Shown here: piece after piece, positions 8,622-17,346 of the stretch
Layout: every line of letters starts with the position of its first letter
How positions within the stretch are numbered: the stretch's first letter is position 1
NCBI RefSeq assembly: GCF_023512315.1
Contig: NZ_JAILZV010000012.1
Coordinates: forward strand, 1 to 34,004
Direction: 5' to 3'
Length of the DNA: 34,004 nucleotides
Source: Anoxybacillus sp.
Lineage (GTDB): Bacteria; Bacillota; Bacilli; Bacillales; Anoxybacillaceae
Notes under the pieces: model-generated
What the model was told of the DNA's origin: nothing
The model's input: the letters and a program-made list of their open reading frames with translations, nothing else
Databases searched by the model: none
Translations under genes and position numbers: made by a program

Positions 8622-9086
8622 TTAAAAAATTTTTGATTCCTTCATTCTTAACGTCCCTTTACATTTTCCGCAAACGTAACGAGTTGTATTCACTTTTCTT
8701 TTTCTTTGATAAACAAAGCCACATCGTACACAAACATAGGTATATATCGTTTGAACCGCTTTTCTTCTGTTCGGAAGTGGCCGGCAATAACGGGGGGCGT
8801 TTACTTTCTGTAACAGTTCTCGAAAATCGCGATCTCGATGCCGATATCCTTTCCCTTCTAAATGTAGGTGGTAGTGACACAGTTCGTGTTTAATAATCGA
8901 AATAAGTTCTTCCTTACCGAACGCCTCGTAATGTTTCGGGTTAATTTCGATGTTATGCGAATGTAATAAATATCGCCCACCTGTTGTTCGCAACCGTGAA
9001 TTAAATAGTGCTTGATGGCGGAATGGCTTTTGGAAAAACTGCCACGATATTGTTTGTACTAATTGTTGCAATTCATTTTGTTCCAC
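8622..9086 (-). CDS. SprT-like zinc protein (YdcK family)
   Basis: 154-residue SprT-family protein. The HELCH metallopeptidase-type motif lies near residue 88 ([11 protein letters not shown]), and a C-terminal zinc-ribbon has two CxxC pairs (CVRCGF and CGKCKG). The family resembles the protease domain of Spartan, but the bacterial activity is not established. The start is GTG at 9086 with AGGTGGGG five bases upstream. No in-frame ATG is better placed. It corresponds to Bacillus subtilis ydcK by sequence memory and by lying beside cmpA and tex. Confidence 0.88.
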   Translation of the reverse strand: MEQNELQQLVQTISWQFFQKPFRHQALFNSRLRTTGGRYLLHSHNIEINPKHYEAFGKEELISIIKHELCHYHLHLEGKGYRHRDRDFRELLQKVNAPRYCRPLPNRRKAVQTIYTYVCVRCGFVYQRKRKVNTTRYVCGKCKGTLRMKESKIF

Positions 9087-9167
9087 GCTTTCCCCACCTT
9101 TTCTGACACAGGACAGCTGTTTGATACATACATTATATACTACCTTTTCGAAATGGAGGGTACGTGA

Positions 9168-9281
9168 ATGCCAACTTGGTTAAAAAATCAGATGCGGCGG
9201 GCTTATTTCGAAAAAAATCGCTATCAAATTAAATTACTAAATCAATGCTGGTTTTTTTACTATAAAAAGCACTGCTCGTAA
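9168..9281 (+). CDS. cmpA: CmpA, cortex morphogenetic protein
   Basis: A 37-residue protein beginning [16 protein letters not shown] and ending [11 protein letters not shown]. It matches the small spore protein CmpA, which in Bacillus subtilis acts with ClpXP in quality control of the spore coat and cortex assembly. The ATG has GGAGGG 7 bases upstream. The gene lies between ydcK and tex as in Bacillus, and its stop codon sits in the loop of the shared terminator. Upstream CATACATT (9127-9134) resembles a SigE -10, but I see no good -35. Confidence 0.9.
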   Translation: MPTWLKNQMRRAYFEKNRYQIKLLNQCWFFYYKKHCS

Positions 9282-9295
9282 AAGCAGTGCTTTTT
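9264..9295. terminator. Bidirectional terminator between cmpA and tex
   Basis: Perfect 13-base-pair stem (9264-9276 and 9283-9295) with a 6-base loop and A5/T5 flanks, so it can serve both convergent genes. Confidence 0.9.
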
Positions 9296-9326
9296 GTGTG
9301 AAGCAACCAGTCGACTCCGCTTTTCG

Positions 9327-11495
9327 TTATTCTGGAGGAAGCATAGATAAAGATATTCTTCCTTTGGCGACATCAACACTGTCGACCCACACTTTGACGA
9401 CCTCTCCTACTGATACGATATCTAACGGGTGGCGAACATATTGTTTACTCAATTTGGAAATGTGGACAAGACCGTCTTGTTTGACACCGATATCAACAAA
9501 CGCCCCAAAATCAACGACGTTGCGTACTGTTCCTTCAAGTTCCATCCCTTTTTGCAAATCTTCCATTTTTAGGATGTCTTTTCGCAACAACGGTTTCGGT
9601 AGTTCGTCCCGTGGGTCGCGTTCTGGACGAATTAACGCATCAACGATATCTTTTAACGTTAATTCCCCGATACCAAGCGCTTCAGCTGTTGCCCGCAACG
9701 GCAATTGTTGCAACGATTCGCGCAGCTCGTCGCTGCCGATATTTTCCGTCGTAAACCCCATTTGCTGTAACAACTTTTTTACTTCCTCGTATCGTTCAGG
9801 ATGGATTGGGGTTCGATCCAGCGGTTCTTCTCCATCCATAATGCGTAAAAAGCCGATACACTGTTCGTACGTTTTTGCCCCAAGTCGTGGAATGGCTTTT
9901 AACTCGTTGCGATTTTTAAACTTCCCTTGTTCTTCTCTTCGTTTGACAATGTTTTCTGCTACCGTTTTAGATAGTCCAGATACATATTGTAGCAATGAAA
10001 CAGAGGCGGTGTTCACATTGACACCAACTTGGTTTACTACTGTTTCGACAATAAACCGTAGCGATTCTTCTAATTTCTTTTGCGAAACGTCGTGTTGATA
10101 TTGACCGACCCCGACTGATTTTGGGTCAATTTTAACTAGCTCTGCCAATGGGTCTTGGACACGACGCGCGATGGAAACAGCACTTCGTTCCTCAACTTGT
10201 AAATCTGGAAACTCCTGACGCGCTAAATCCGAAGCCGAATAGACGCTTGCACCTGCTTCGTTCACAATAAGATAAAAAATTTCTCGGTTAAGCTTTCGGA
10301 GCGTGTCTGCAACAAATTGCTCTGTTTCTCGCGAGGCGGTGCCATTGCCAATCGCAATCATTTGCACCCCATATTCTTGAAGGAGACGAACTAATTTTTG
10401 TTCCGCTTCTTCTCGCTTCGCTTGTGGCGGATGTGGATATATAACGTCAATTTTCAGCAGTTTCCCTGTTTCATCAACGACCGCCAGCTTGCAACCTGTG
10501 CGATACGCAGGATCGACCCCGAGCACAATTTTTCCTTTTAGCGGCGGCTGTAATAATAAATTCCGTAGATTTTCAGCGAAAATATGAATGGCTCGCTCTT
10601 CTGCTTTTTCGGTTAGCTCATTGCGAATGTCCCGCTCAATCGATGGTTCGATTAATCGTTTATAGCTATCTTCAATTGCATCTGCGACAAACGGTGCAGC
10701 TGGAGATTGTTCATTGCCAATGACGTTCGTTTTTATGTAATCAATAATGTCTTCAACCGGTGCTTGAATCGACACACGCAACACATCTTCTTTTTCACCG
10801 CGATTAAGCGCTAAAATTCGATGAGGGACGATTTTATGCACTGGTTCTTCGTAGTTGTAATACATTTCGTATACGTTCTTTTCGTCCTTCTCCGCGTCTT
10901 TCCCATTTGCGACCACAACGCCTTTTTTCCACGTTTGCGCGCGAACCCATTGACGGATGGAGGCATCGTCGGAAATGCGCTCTGCAATAATGTCTTTTGC
11001 GCCTTGCAGCGCCTCTTCAGCCGTTTCTACCCCTTTTTCGGCATCAATGAATTGTTTCGCTTTTTCTTGAGGAGGTGGCGACATAGGAAAAGAAAGAAGC
11101 CATTCGGCTAGCGGTTCTAGTCCTTTCTCTTTTGCAACGGTTGCTTTCGTTCGCCGTTTTTGCTTGTACGGACGGTACAAATCTTCGACTTGCTGCAGTT
11201 TCGTCGCCTTTTCAATCGCTTGCTTCAACTCTTCTGTCAGTTTCCCTTGCTCATTGATAAGGCGGATCACTTCTTCTTTCCGCTGTTCGAGCTGCTGTAA
11301 ATAATGCCATCTTTCAAGCACATCGCGAATTTGTACTTCGTCTAACGCACCTGTTAATTCTTTTCGATAGCGCGCAATAAATGGAACGGTATTCCCTTCT
11401 TCAAAAAGCGAAATAACAGCGTGCACTTGTTTCGTGGAAAACTTTCGTTCACTGGCGATAAGTTGAATTAGCGCTTCTCTTTTCTCCAAACTCAT
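9327..11495 (-). CDS. tex: Tex-family RNA-binding transcription accessory protein
   Basis: 722 residues in the Tex domain order: helical N-terminus, YqgF/RNase H-like domain (KIVLGVDPAYRTGCKLAVVD, about residues 323-342), helix-hairpin-helix region (LSKTVAENIVKRREEQGKF), and a C-terminal S1 domain (LEGTVRNVVDFGAFVDIGVK, from about residue 653). Tex proteins bind nucleic acid through S1 and influence transcription; the exact role is unclear. The ATG at 11495 is only 3 bases from GGAGG. The TTG two codons later has 9-base spacing and may be the real start. Confidence 0.93.
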   Translation of the reverse strand: MSLEKREALIQLIASERKFSTKQVHAVISLFEEGNTVPFIARYRKELTGALDEVQIRDVLERWHYLQQLEQRKEEVIRLINEQGKLTEELKQAIEKATKLQQVEDLYRPYKQKRRTKATVAKEKGLEPLAEWLLSFPMSPPPQEKAKQFIDAEKGVETAEEALQGAKDIIAERISDDASIRQWVRAQTWKKGVVVANGKDAEKDEKNVYEMYYNYEEPVHKIVPHRILALNRGEKEDVLRVSIQAPVEDIIDYIKTNVIGNEQSPAAPFVADAIEDSYKRLIEPSIERDIRNELTEKAEERAIHIFAENLRNLLLQPPLKGKIVLGVDPAYRTGCKLAVVDETGKLLKIDVIYPHPPQAKREEAEQKLVRLLQEYGVQMIAIGNGTASRETEQFVADTLRKLNREIFYLIVNEAGASVYSASDLARQEFPDLQVEERSAVSIARRVQDPLAELVKIDPKSVGVGQYQHDVSQKKLEESLRFIVETVVNQVGVNVNTASVSLLQYVSGLSKTVAENIVKRREEQGKFKNRNELKAIPRLGAKTYEQCIGFLRIMDGEEPLDRTPIHPERYEEVKKLLQQMGFTTENIGSDELRESLQQLPLRATAEALGIGELTLKDIVDALIRPERDPRDELPKPLLRKDILKMEDLQKGMELEGTVRNVVDFGAFVDIGVKQDGLVHISKLSKQYVRHPLDIVSVGEVVKVWVDSVDVAKGRISLSMLPPE

Positions 11496-11521
11496 TAACC
11501 TCCAACTATGTAATAATCGTC

Positions 11522-11549
11522 ATTTTACCAAAAAATAAAAATAGCTACA
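11522..11549 (-). promoter_or_regulatory. Possible promoter of tex
   Basis: Minus strand TAAAAT (11522-11527) preceded after 17 bases by TTGTAG (11545-11550), embedded in the ndoA terminator. The -35 is weak. Confidence 0.3.
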
Positions 11550-11563
11550 ATGGTGTAGCTATT
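11530..11563 (-). terminator. Terminator of ndoAI-ndoA
   Basis: Perfect stem AATAGCTACA (11540-11549) and TGTAGCTATT (11554-11563) with a 4-base loop, followed on the minus strand by TTTATTTTTT. Confidence 0.85.
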
Positions 11564-11617
11564 CTCCAACATCCCTATATGCACTGGACAGATCGAACGC
11601 GACCTGCCCTTCGCTGA

Positions 11618-11968
11618 TTAAAAATCGATAAGTCCTAAGCTAATTTGCAGTGCTTCGTCTACTTTATCCATCATTTCATCGTCTAGGTGAGTAATTTTAT
11701 CCGTTAGCCGCTGTTTGTCAATCGTCCGAATTTGCTCTAAAAGAATGACGGAATCGCGCTCAAACCCGTAGCGTTTTGCATCAATTTCGACATGCGTCGG
11801 CAGCTTCGCTTTTTGGATTTGGGCTGTAATCGCCGCCACAATGACCGTCGGACTAAACCGATTTCCAATGTCATTTTGGATGACCAATACCGGACGAACG
11901 CCTCCTTGTTCCGAGCCAACGACAGGGGAAAGATCCGCAAAATAAACGTCGCCACGTTTGACAATCAA
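11618..11968 (-). CDS. ndoA: EndoA (MazF-family) mRNA endoribonuclease toxin
   Basis: Ribosome-independent mRNA interferase, toxin of a type II pair. The 116 residues begin [20 protein letters not shown] with the typical [12 protein letters not shown] segment and the IRTIDKQRL motif, essentially the conserved Bacillus EndoA sequence. It starts 4 bases after its antitoxin gene, and a terminator follows. Chromosomal ndoAI-ndoA between alr and the sigB/rsb or tex region is the conserved Bacillus arrangement. Confidence 0.97.
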   Translation of the reverse strand: MIVKRGDVYFADLSPVVGSEQGGVRPVLVIQNDIGNRFSPTVIVAAITAQIQKAKLPTHVEIDAKRYGFERDSVILLEQIRTIDKQRLTDKITHLDDEMMDKVDEALQISLGLIDF

Positions 11969-11972
11969 AGCA

Positions 11973-12254
11973 TTACCCCCCGCTAACTAAACGTTCAACG
12001 GTGTGGTCGGCCTCATATTCTGCTAAAAATGCTTCCGATGCAATGGATAAATTGATTTTCGCCATTTCCATGTAACCGCGTCTCATCGCCTCACGAATTT
12101 GCCGTTTCTTCCGTTCACGAATATACATTTTTGTCGCTTGGTAAATGAGTTCATTGCGATTACCGTTCTCTTGTTTGACAAGGCCATCCAATTCAGTTAA
12201 CAGCGCTTGGGGCAAGCGAACGACGATTTCCGTTGTTGCGCTAGATTCAGACAC
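11973..12254 (-). CDS. ndoAI: EndoAI antitoxin (ribbon-helix-helix)
   Basis: Antitoxin that neutralises EndoA and probably represses the operon. The N-terminal ribbon-helix-helix ([18 protein letters not shown]) is followed by a toxin-binding C-terminus ending TVERLVSGG, as in the Bacillus family. I chose the GTG at 12254 (MSESSATTE), 93 residues, because GGAGG lies 9 bases upstream. The in-frame ATG six bases earlier is only 3 bases from that site. Confidence 0.95.
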   Translation of the reverse strand: MSESSATTEIVVRLPQALLTELDGLVKQENGNRNELIYQATKMYIRERKKRQIREAMRRGYMEMAKINLSIASEAFLAEYEADHTVERLVSGG

Positions 12255-12301
12255 GAACATACACCTCCACGAAACTGCAGCCAATTAATCGCTCCCATTT
12301 T

Positions 12302-12330
12302 ATAATACCATTAAATGAAGGCGCTGCAAA
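12302..12330 (-). promoter_or_regulatory. Promoter of ndoAI-ndoA
   Basis: Minus strand TTTGCA (12325-12330), 17 bases, TATTAT (12302-12307) with a TGG extension. It lies 48 bases before the GTG start. Confidence 0.6.
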
Positions 12331-12378
12331 GTTAATTTCCTTCTCTTCTATACGTTATCGTCTGAAAAAAATGTTTAT

Positions 12379-13542
12379 TTATACATTATTGCCATCTAAA
12401 ACAGCATTTCTCACTTCCATTATACTCTTGTTTCGCAAAAAAATACGAGGCACGCGGTAGCTTATCGTACAAGGGATTTCGTAATTAATCGTGTCTAAAT
12501 ACTGCGCCACTTCATCCATCGTAATTTTTTCGTCCGCTTGTTGACCGATTAAGGTGACTTTTGTGCCTATTGGTACGTATGACGGCAATCGAATCATTAG
12601 CTGATCCATGCAAATTCGCCCGATAATCGGTACCTTTTTCCCGTTTACTAATACGCGAAAGTTCTGAAGTTTTCGAATCCAACCGTCCGCATAGCCGATT
12701 GGAACCGTTCCTACCCATTCTTCTTGTTCTGCGGTATATGTGGCACCGTAGCTTACTTTCTCTCCTGGCAATAGACGTTTTACATGAACAACACGACTAT
12801 GGAGCGAAAACGCCTCCTTTAAAGTGAATGGTAAATACGGTTTCATGGCAAGTGACGGAGATAGTCCATACATCGCAATCCCGAAGCGAACGATATTGAA
12901 CACTTTAGCAGGAAATCGTAGGCTCGTTGCACTATTGCCGCAATGAACCCATTTCGGGCGGTACGGCAGCCATTCGAGCATGCGCAAAAAAGTTTCATAT
13001 TGGAAAGAAAAATAGTCCGTATCGATTTCATCTGCTGTCGCAAAGTGTGTGTACACCCCTTCCAGCGAAAAATGCGGATGATCGTCCATCACCGCCACGA
13101 TACGCTTCGTTTCTCCTTCCTCTTTTACTCCTAATCTCCCCATCCCTGTATCCATCTTTAAATGAAACGACACCGGCAAGCCGCTTTGGTGGTGCTGTTT
13201 CGCTTTCTCTAGCCATTCTTGTTGAAAAATAGTGAGCGAAATTTGTTGTTGCGCAGCTAAATCAATGTCCTCTGGCCGAGTTGCCCCTAAGACAAGAATC
13301 GGCGCATGAATGCCTTTCTGCCGCAACGCAAGTGCCTCGTCTAAAAAAGCCACTGCCAAATGCGACGCCCCCGCCTCTAACGCTGTTTTGGCGACTTGCA
13401 CATCGCCATGGCCATACGCATTCGCCTTCACGACTGCCATAATAGCCGTTTCCTCCGGTAAAAACGCCCGTAAGGAAGCAACGTTATGAAAAATCGCATC
13501 TAAATCCACTTCTGCCCACGTATCCCGGTGAAACGAACCCAT
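12379..13542 (-). CDS. alr: Alanine racemase
   Basis: PLP enzyme interconverting L- and D-alanine for peptidoglycan. Fold III motif AVVKANAYGHG gives the PLP lysine at K39, and the opposing catalytic base is Y265 in VSYGATYT. These are the same numbers as in the Geobacillus stearothermophilus enzyme. The 387 residues are full length. The ATG has GAAGGAAGGG 8 bases upstream. It has its own SigA promoter, whose spacer is filled by a palindrome. No terminator is obvious before ndoAI, so read-through into the toxin-antitoxin operon is possible. Confidence 0.97.
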   Translation of the reverse strand: MGSFHRDTWAEVDLDAIFHNVASLRAFLPEETAIMAVVKANAYGHGDVQVAKTALEAGASHLAVAFLDEALALRQKGIHAPILVLGATRPEDIDLAAQQQISLTIFQQEWLEKAKQHHQSGLPVSFHLKMDTGMGRLGVKEEGETKRIVAVMDDHPHFSLEGVYTHFATADEIDTDYFSFQYETFLRMLEWLPYRPKWVHCGNSATSLRFPAKVFNIVRFGIAMYGLSPSLAMKPYLPFTLKEAFSLHSRVVHVKRLLPGEKVSYGATYTAEQEEWVGTVPIGYADGWIRKLQNFRVLVNGKKVPIIGRICMDQLMIRLPSYVPIGTKVTLIGQQADEKITMDEVAQYLDTINYEIPCTISYRVPRIFLRNKSIMEVRNAVLDGNNV

Positions 13543-13579
13543 GTTGTCAACCCTTCCTTCTCCCCATTGTTATAAAAAA

Positions 13580-13608
13580 ATTATTATCGCTTGCCAAAGC
13601 GATGTCAA
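13580..13608 (-). promoter_or_regulatory. Promoter of alr with palindromic spacer
   Basis: Minus strand TTGACA (13603-13608), 17 bases, AATAAT (13580-13585). An inverted repeat ATCGCTT-N4-AAGCGAT (13586-13603) fills the whole spacer, which is where a repressor would block polymerase. A DNA-binding protein for it is not known to me. Confidence 0.65.
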
Positions 13609-13610
13609 CC

Positions 13611-13641
13611 AAAAAGAAAACAGGCTCACCGAAAGAGCCTG
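13611..13641 (-). terminator. Terminator of ydcC
   Basis: Stem CAGGCTC/GAGCCTG (13621-13627 and 13635-13641), followed on the minus strand by TTTTCTTTTT. Confidence 0.85.
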
Positions 13642-13652
13642 CACGAACGTTT

Positions 13653-14666
13653 CTATTTTATGGCTTTTCCTTGCACAGAACGGGCAATCATCACCATTTC
13701 TTCCCGTGTCAAATCATTGGAAGCAATCATAAACTCAATCCCTTTGTACGTCCAAGTAAGCGAATGATCGGTCAATGCCCCGACTGCAAATCCTAAATCG
13801 ACCGGCTCGCCGTTGACTAATACAGCTGTGTTAGATGCTGGAAGCACACGCGCTGTTTCTTGCACGAGCGTAAACGCTTTTTTCCCACCAAACGTCATAA
13901 TCATCCGTTTTCCGTTTTCTGTCGCCACTTCTTTTTCGTCAATTTGTTCGACCCCTTCTGGTAAGTTGACCGGATACATCACTTCTAACGCTTCGTTTTT
14001 CGGTTTTGCCATCGTCGGAATTTCGAGACGGGCACCTGTCATATTTTTCGTCGTGTCAAACGCATCTTTATCAAATTTTTTATTAAATTCTACTTTGGAA
14101 AATTGAACCGTTAATAAGGCGTTCATGTCTGTATCCATCACTTTTACAGATACTGGTGACAAGTCTTTTTTGCTTAATTTAATTTCTTGGCGTGGAATGA
14201 TTTTGCTGTTTGGGTAGTTTGTTTTTGTTTCGAAGACGTAATAATCTTTTGTCGCTTTAAAGTTTGCTTTTTTGTCGCTTAAAATGTCTTTAACGAGCGA
14301 CTCATACAAATACGCTTGGCTGCTGTTTTTTGGCCAATCGCTTTGGAAACGGAACGTTTTGTTCAACGCAGGAGTAATGACAAACACTCCCTCGTCGTTG
14401 CGTAAAATCATTTGGCTTTGATCTTTTTCTGCGTTTTTCAAGCTAACGCGATAATACGCCGGCTCTTTATACCAAATCTCGACGTCATATACTTGTGGCT
14501 CCGTTCCCGTCTTCAGCGTCAGCTTCGCCTTCGCTTGATAGCTCGTAAGGTCGTTCATTTTTTCATCGAGTGCTTTGATGACATCGCCTTGTGATTTTGT
14601 CCCGCATCCAGCTAATGCGATAAGCAGCATGATGCCTAACAATACGCGAAACAAGTTTTTCCTCAT
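13653..14666 (-). CDS. ydcC: YdcC-family lipoprotein with LolA-like domain
   Basis: Predicted membrane-anchored lipoprotein of 337 residues. A lipoprotein signal peptide ends at LAGC (Cys21). The body is a LolA/DUF4367-type beta sheet domain, seen in outer-membrane lipoprotein sorting protein homologues (YDVEIWYKEPAYYRVSL, then PVSVKVMDTDMNALLTVQF). Gram-positive members are uncharacterised in detail. The upstream region carries a SigE-like promoter, suggesting mother-cell expression in sporulation. It lies between acpS and alr as in Bacillus subtilis. Confidence 0.88.
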   Translation of the reverse strand: MRKNLFRVLLGIMLLIALAGCGTKSQGDVIKALDEKMNDLTSYQAKAKLTLKTGTEPQVYDVEIWYKEPAYYRVSLKNAEKDQSQMILRNDEGVFVITPALNKTFRFQSDWPKNSSQAYLYESLVKDILSDKKANFKATKDYYVFETKTNYPNSKIIPRQEIKLSKKDLSPVSVKVMDTDMNALLTVQFSKVEFNKKFDKDAFDTTKNMTGARLEIPTMAKPKNEALEVMYPVNLPEGVEQIDEKEVATENGKRMIMTFGGKKAFTLVQETARVLPASNTAVLVNGEPVDLGFAVGALTDHSLTWTYKGIEFMIASNDLTREEMVMIARSVQGKAIK

Positions 14667-14725
14667 GTTTTCAACCCCTTTGCCTCATATGAGCGTTAGG
14701 AGACGCGCTCCTTTTTTGCACTACC

Positions 14726-14754
14726 AATATATGAGACAGCTTGGGTGAATATGC
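14726..14754 (-). promoter_or_regulatory. SigE-like sporulation promoter of ydcC
   Basis: Minus strand GCATATT (14748-14754), 14 bases, CATATATT (14726-14733). This fits the mother-cell SigE pattern kmATATt-N13-15-CATAcanT, about 60 bases before the start codon. Confidence 0.55.
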
Positions 14755-14757
14755 AGA

Positions 14758-15114
14758 CTAGCATGACAAGCGTTCAATAATTACTTGGGCAACGGCATAC
14801 TCACGGCTGTGGGAAATGGAAACATGTACGTGATGTTCGGTGGACGATACAATCATCGGTTTCCCATATTCATCGTTTATCACTTCGATGTCTTGAAATG
14901 ACACTTCTTTTCCAATCCCTGTCCCGATTGCTTTCGCATAGGCCTCTTTTGCCGCAAACCTTCCAGCTAAAAATTCGACTTTCCGTCGCCCGGACAGCTG
15001 AGCGAATATTGTTTTCTCTCGTTCTGTTAAAATGCGGGCAATAAATTTTTCCTGTTCAATGAATTTCTCGATTCGTGCTAATTCGATAATATCGATGCCG
15101 ATTCCGACAATCAT
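14758..15114 (-). CDS. acpS: Holo-acyl-carrier-protein synthase
   Basis: Transfers phosphopantetheine from CoA to the acyl carrier protein. The 118 residues have the AcpS-type motifs [15 protein letters not shown] (metal-binding Asp8 in GID) and [15 protein letters not shown] (catalytic WxxKE equivalent, KEA). A C-terminal [14 protein letters not shown] strand follows. The ATG has GGAGG about 10 bases upstream. Divergent from the rhomboid gene with 63 bases between. Confidence 0.96.
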   Translation of the reverse strand: MIVGIGIDIIELARIEKFIEQEKFIARILTEREKTIFAQLSGRRKVEFLAGRFAAKEAYAKAIGTGIGKEVSFQDIEVINDEYGKPMIVSSTEHHVHVSISHSREYAVAQVIIERLSC

Positions 15115-15177
15115 ATACTTCTATCCTCCTTTTTTTTGCATATATTTGTATAACCAAGCTATTAAAGGAGCGATACG

Positions 15178-15768
15178 ATGTTTATTCGCACGGAATCACC
15201 GCTGACGTTTGTTCGCTCATATCCAATCGTTTCTACTATCGTCGCGGTGCACATTCTCGCTTTTTTATTCGCTACTATTCCCCATCCACTAGCCGATCGT
15301 TTTCTCGATACGTTCGTCGGATTCAATGCCGCAATTGCGGAAGGAGAGTATTGGCGACTTGCGACCTCCCTTTTTTTGCATGTTCAATTCGGACATGTTG
15401 TCGCCAATTCCTTTTCCTTGTTGCTTTTTGGACCAATGTTAGAAAAAATGATCGGAAAAAAGCTGTTTCTTTTAACCTATATTGGAAGTGGAATATTAGC
15501 AAACGTTGCCACCTTTTGTTTCGCTCCGATTATATATAGCCATCTCGGAGCTTCAGGAGCAATATTTGGTATATTAGGCGTTTACAGTTACCTCGCGTTT
15601 TTCCATCGGCAGTTGGTCAGGCGTGAAGATGTACGAATTATCTTTAGTGCACTTGTCGCTGGGTTCGCCATGACGTTCACTTTTCCACATATGAATACAA
15701 TTGCGCACCTATTCGGTTTTTTCAGCGGAGCGATTTTAGCACCGTTTGTCGCTGCTCGTCTAAACTAA
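15178..15768 (+). CDS. Rhomboid-family intramembrane serine protease (YdcA)
   Basis: 196-residue polytopic membrane protein with about six helices. The catalytic dyad is visible: S126 in GASGAIFGILG and H177 in MNTIAHLFGFFSG. The HVQFGHVVAN segment near residue 68 matches the family's H-x-n-x-x-H-x-x-x-N region. Rhomboids cleave membrane proteins within the bilayer; the substrate is unknown. Synteny with acpS matches Bacillus subtilis ydcA. GGAG precedes the ATG by about 7 bases. A shared terminator follows. Confidence 0.92.
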   Translation: MFIRTESPLTFVRSYPIVSTIVAVHILAFLFATIPHPLADRFLDTFVGFNAAIAEGEYWRLATSLFLHVQFGHVVANSFSLLLFGPMLEKMIGKKLFLLTYIGSGILANVATFCFAPIIYSHLGASGAIFGILGVYSYLAFFHRQLVRREDVRIIFSALVAGFAMTFTFPHMNTIAHLFGFFSGAILAPFVAARLN

Positions 15769-15783
15769 CTACAGAAAAATGGA

Positions 15784-15810
15784 AAAAACGATGCGAAACG
15801 CATCGTTTTT
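15784..15810. terminator. Bidirectional terminator between the rhomboid gene and cshA
   Basis: Perfect 12-base-pair stem (15784-15795 and 15799-15810) with a 3-base loop and A5/T5 flanks. It overlaps the cshA stop codon. Confidence 0.9.
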
Positions 15811-17224
15811 ATCGCGCTACGCGCCGTTTTTTCGGTTGACGGTTGCGAGCTGCTTCTGTCGGTTGCCCGCTTTTCCGATTGACGCGTTTTTTCTCTTTTT
15901 TCGCTGGAAGCGGCGGTTCTTCTGTCAATTTCACTGGGGTTGTGTCCGGCTCTTTCGTTAACATCTTAATACATGCTGCAACAAGCGAAACAGAGTCATG
16001 TTCTTCCAATAGTTCTTCCGCTGCCCGTTTATAAAAGGATAAGTTTTCCGTTTCGACAATGGACAATAATTTTTCAATGGCAAGACGTTGTTGTCCTTCC
16101 AACGCTTCATCGAGCGTTGGCGGTTTCATCCGCTCCATTTTCCGCTTCGTCGTCCGTTCAATATTGTGCAGCTGACCGATTTCCCGTGGGGTAACAAACG
16201 TCATCGCCACGCCTGTTTTCCCAGCCCGACCTGTCCGCCCGATACGGTGAACGTAGCTTTCTGGGTCTTGTGGAATATCAAAGTTATATACGTGCGTGAC
16301 GCCAGAAATATCTAGACCGCGCGCTGCTACATCGGTTGCAACTAAAATTTCAATCGATCCTTCTTTAAATTTACGGAGTACCGACAAGCGTTTCGCTTGG
16401 CTTAAGTCGCCGTGAATGCCTTCTGCCGCATAGCCGCGCAAGTTGAGCGCCTCCGCCAGTTCGTCGACGCGCCGTTTCGTCCGTCCGAATACAATCGCTA
16501 GCTCTGGTGCTTGAATATCCAGCAAGCGTGTTAAAATATCGAATTTTTTCTTTTCTTGTACTTCCAAGTAATATTGTTCGATGTTTGGAACGGTCATTTC
16601 TTTTGCTTTCACTTTGACAAGATGCGGATTGTTCATAAACCGCTCCGCGATGCGGCGAATCGGCTCCGGCATCGTCGCCGAGAAAAGCAACGTTTGTCGT
16701 TCAGTCGGTACGTTGCTTAAAATTGCTTCAATATCTTCTACAAAGCCCATGTTGAGCATTTCGTCTGCTTCATCTAATACAACGGTGTGTACATGTTCTA
16801 ACCGAAGAGTTTTTCGGTTGATATGGTCAATAATCCGACCAGGCGTTCCGACAATAATGTGCGGGCGTTTTTTCAGCGCGCGAATTTGCCGTTCAATATC
16901 TTGCCCTCCATAGATTGGAAGGACTCGCACCCGCTTAACCGCGCCTATTTTATACAGCTCCTCTGATACTTGAATGGCTAGTTCGCGAGTCGGTGCCACA
17001 ACAAGCCCTTGAACGACATCTTGCTTTGTGTCCGCCTTTTCAACAAGCGGAATGCCAAATGCCGCTGTTTTCCCTGTTCCTGTTTGCGCTTGTCCGATCA
17101 CGTCTTTATTTTGCAAGCTAAGCGGAATCGTTTCCGCTTGGATTGGAGTTGTTTCTTCAAACCCCATTCGACTAATCGCCTTCATTACGTCATTGCTTAA
17201 TCCTAATTCATGAAATGTTGTCAA
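15809..17224 (-). CDS. cshA: CshA, DEAD-box RNA helicase
   Basis: ATP-dependent RNA helicase linked to RNA turnover and ribosome assembly, known in Bacillus as a degradosome partner. 471 residues with the Q motif FEETTPIQ, motif [36 protein letters not shown] and [11 protein letters not shown]. The C-terminus is basic ([20 protein letters not shown]). The start is TTG at 17224 (TTG ACA ACA TTT) preceded by AAGGAG and AGGAAG; no in-frame ATG lies nearby. Own promoter at 17306-17334. Confidence 0.96.
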   Translation of the reverse strand: MTTFHELGLSNDVMKAISRMGFEETTPIQAETIPLSLQNKDVIGQAQTGTGKTAAFGIPLVEKADTKQDVVQGLVVAPTRELAIQVSEELYKIGAVKRVRVLPIYGGQDIERQIRALKKRPHIIVGTPGRIIDHINRKTLRLEHVHTVVLDEADEMLNMGFVEDIEAILSNVPTERQTLLFSATMPEPIRRIAERFMNNPHLVKVKAKEMTVPNIEQYYLEVQEKKKFDILTRLLDIQAPELAIVFGRTKRRVDELAEALNLRGYAAEGIHGDLSQAKRLSVLRKFKEGSIEILVATDVAARGLDISGVTHVYNFDIPQDPESYVHRIGRTGRAGKTGVAMTFVTPREIGQLHNIERTTKRKMERMKPPTLDEALEGQQRLAIEKLLSIVETENLSFYKRAAEELLEEHDSVSLVAACIKMLTKEPDTTPVKLTEEPPLPAKKEKKRVNRKSGQPTEAARNRQPKKRRVAR

Positions 17225-17305
17225 TGTTCTTCCTACTCCTTTTACTTACTGTTCAAAACCGTTCTGCCCACTATGGAAGAAAGGGCCTTGACATTATGTT
17301 TTTCT

Positions 17306-17334
17306 ATCATACCATTTCTATGCCCCGTTTGCAA
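17306..17334 (-). promoter_or_regulatory. Promoter of cshA
   Basis: Minus strand TTGCAA (17329-17334), 17 bases, TATGAT (17306-17311) with a TGG extended -10, leaving an 80-base leader. Confidence 0.6.
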
Positions 17335-17346
17335 TAAATACCAACT

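Noticed and set aside
9298-10098. 266-codon plus-strand open frame
   Set aside because: Antisense to tex, low-complexity Ser/Thr/Arg composition, no ribosome-binding site; shadow of the real gene.
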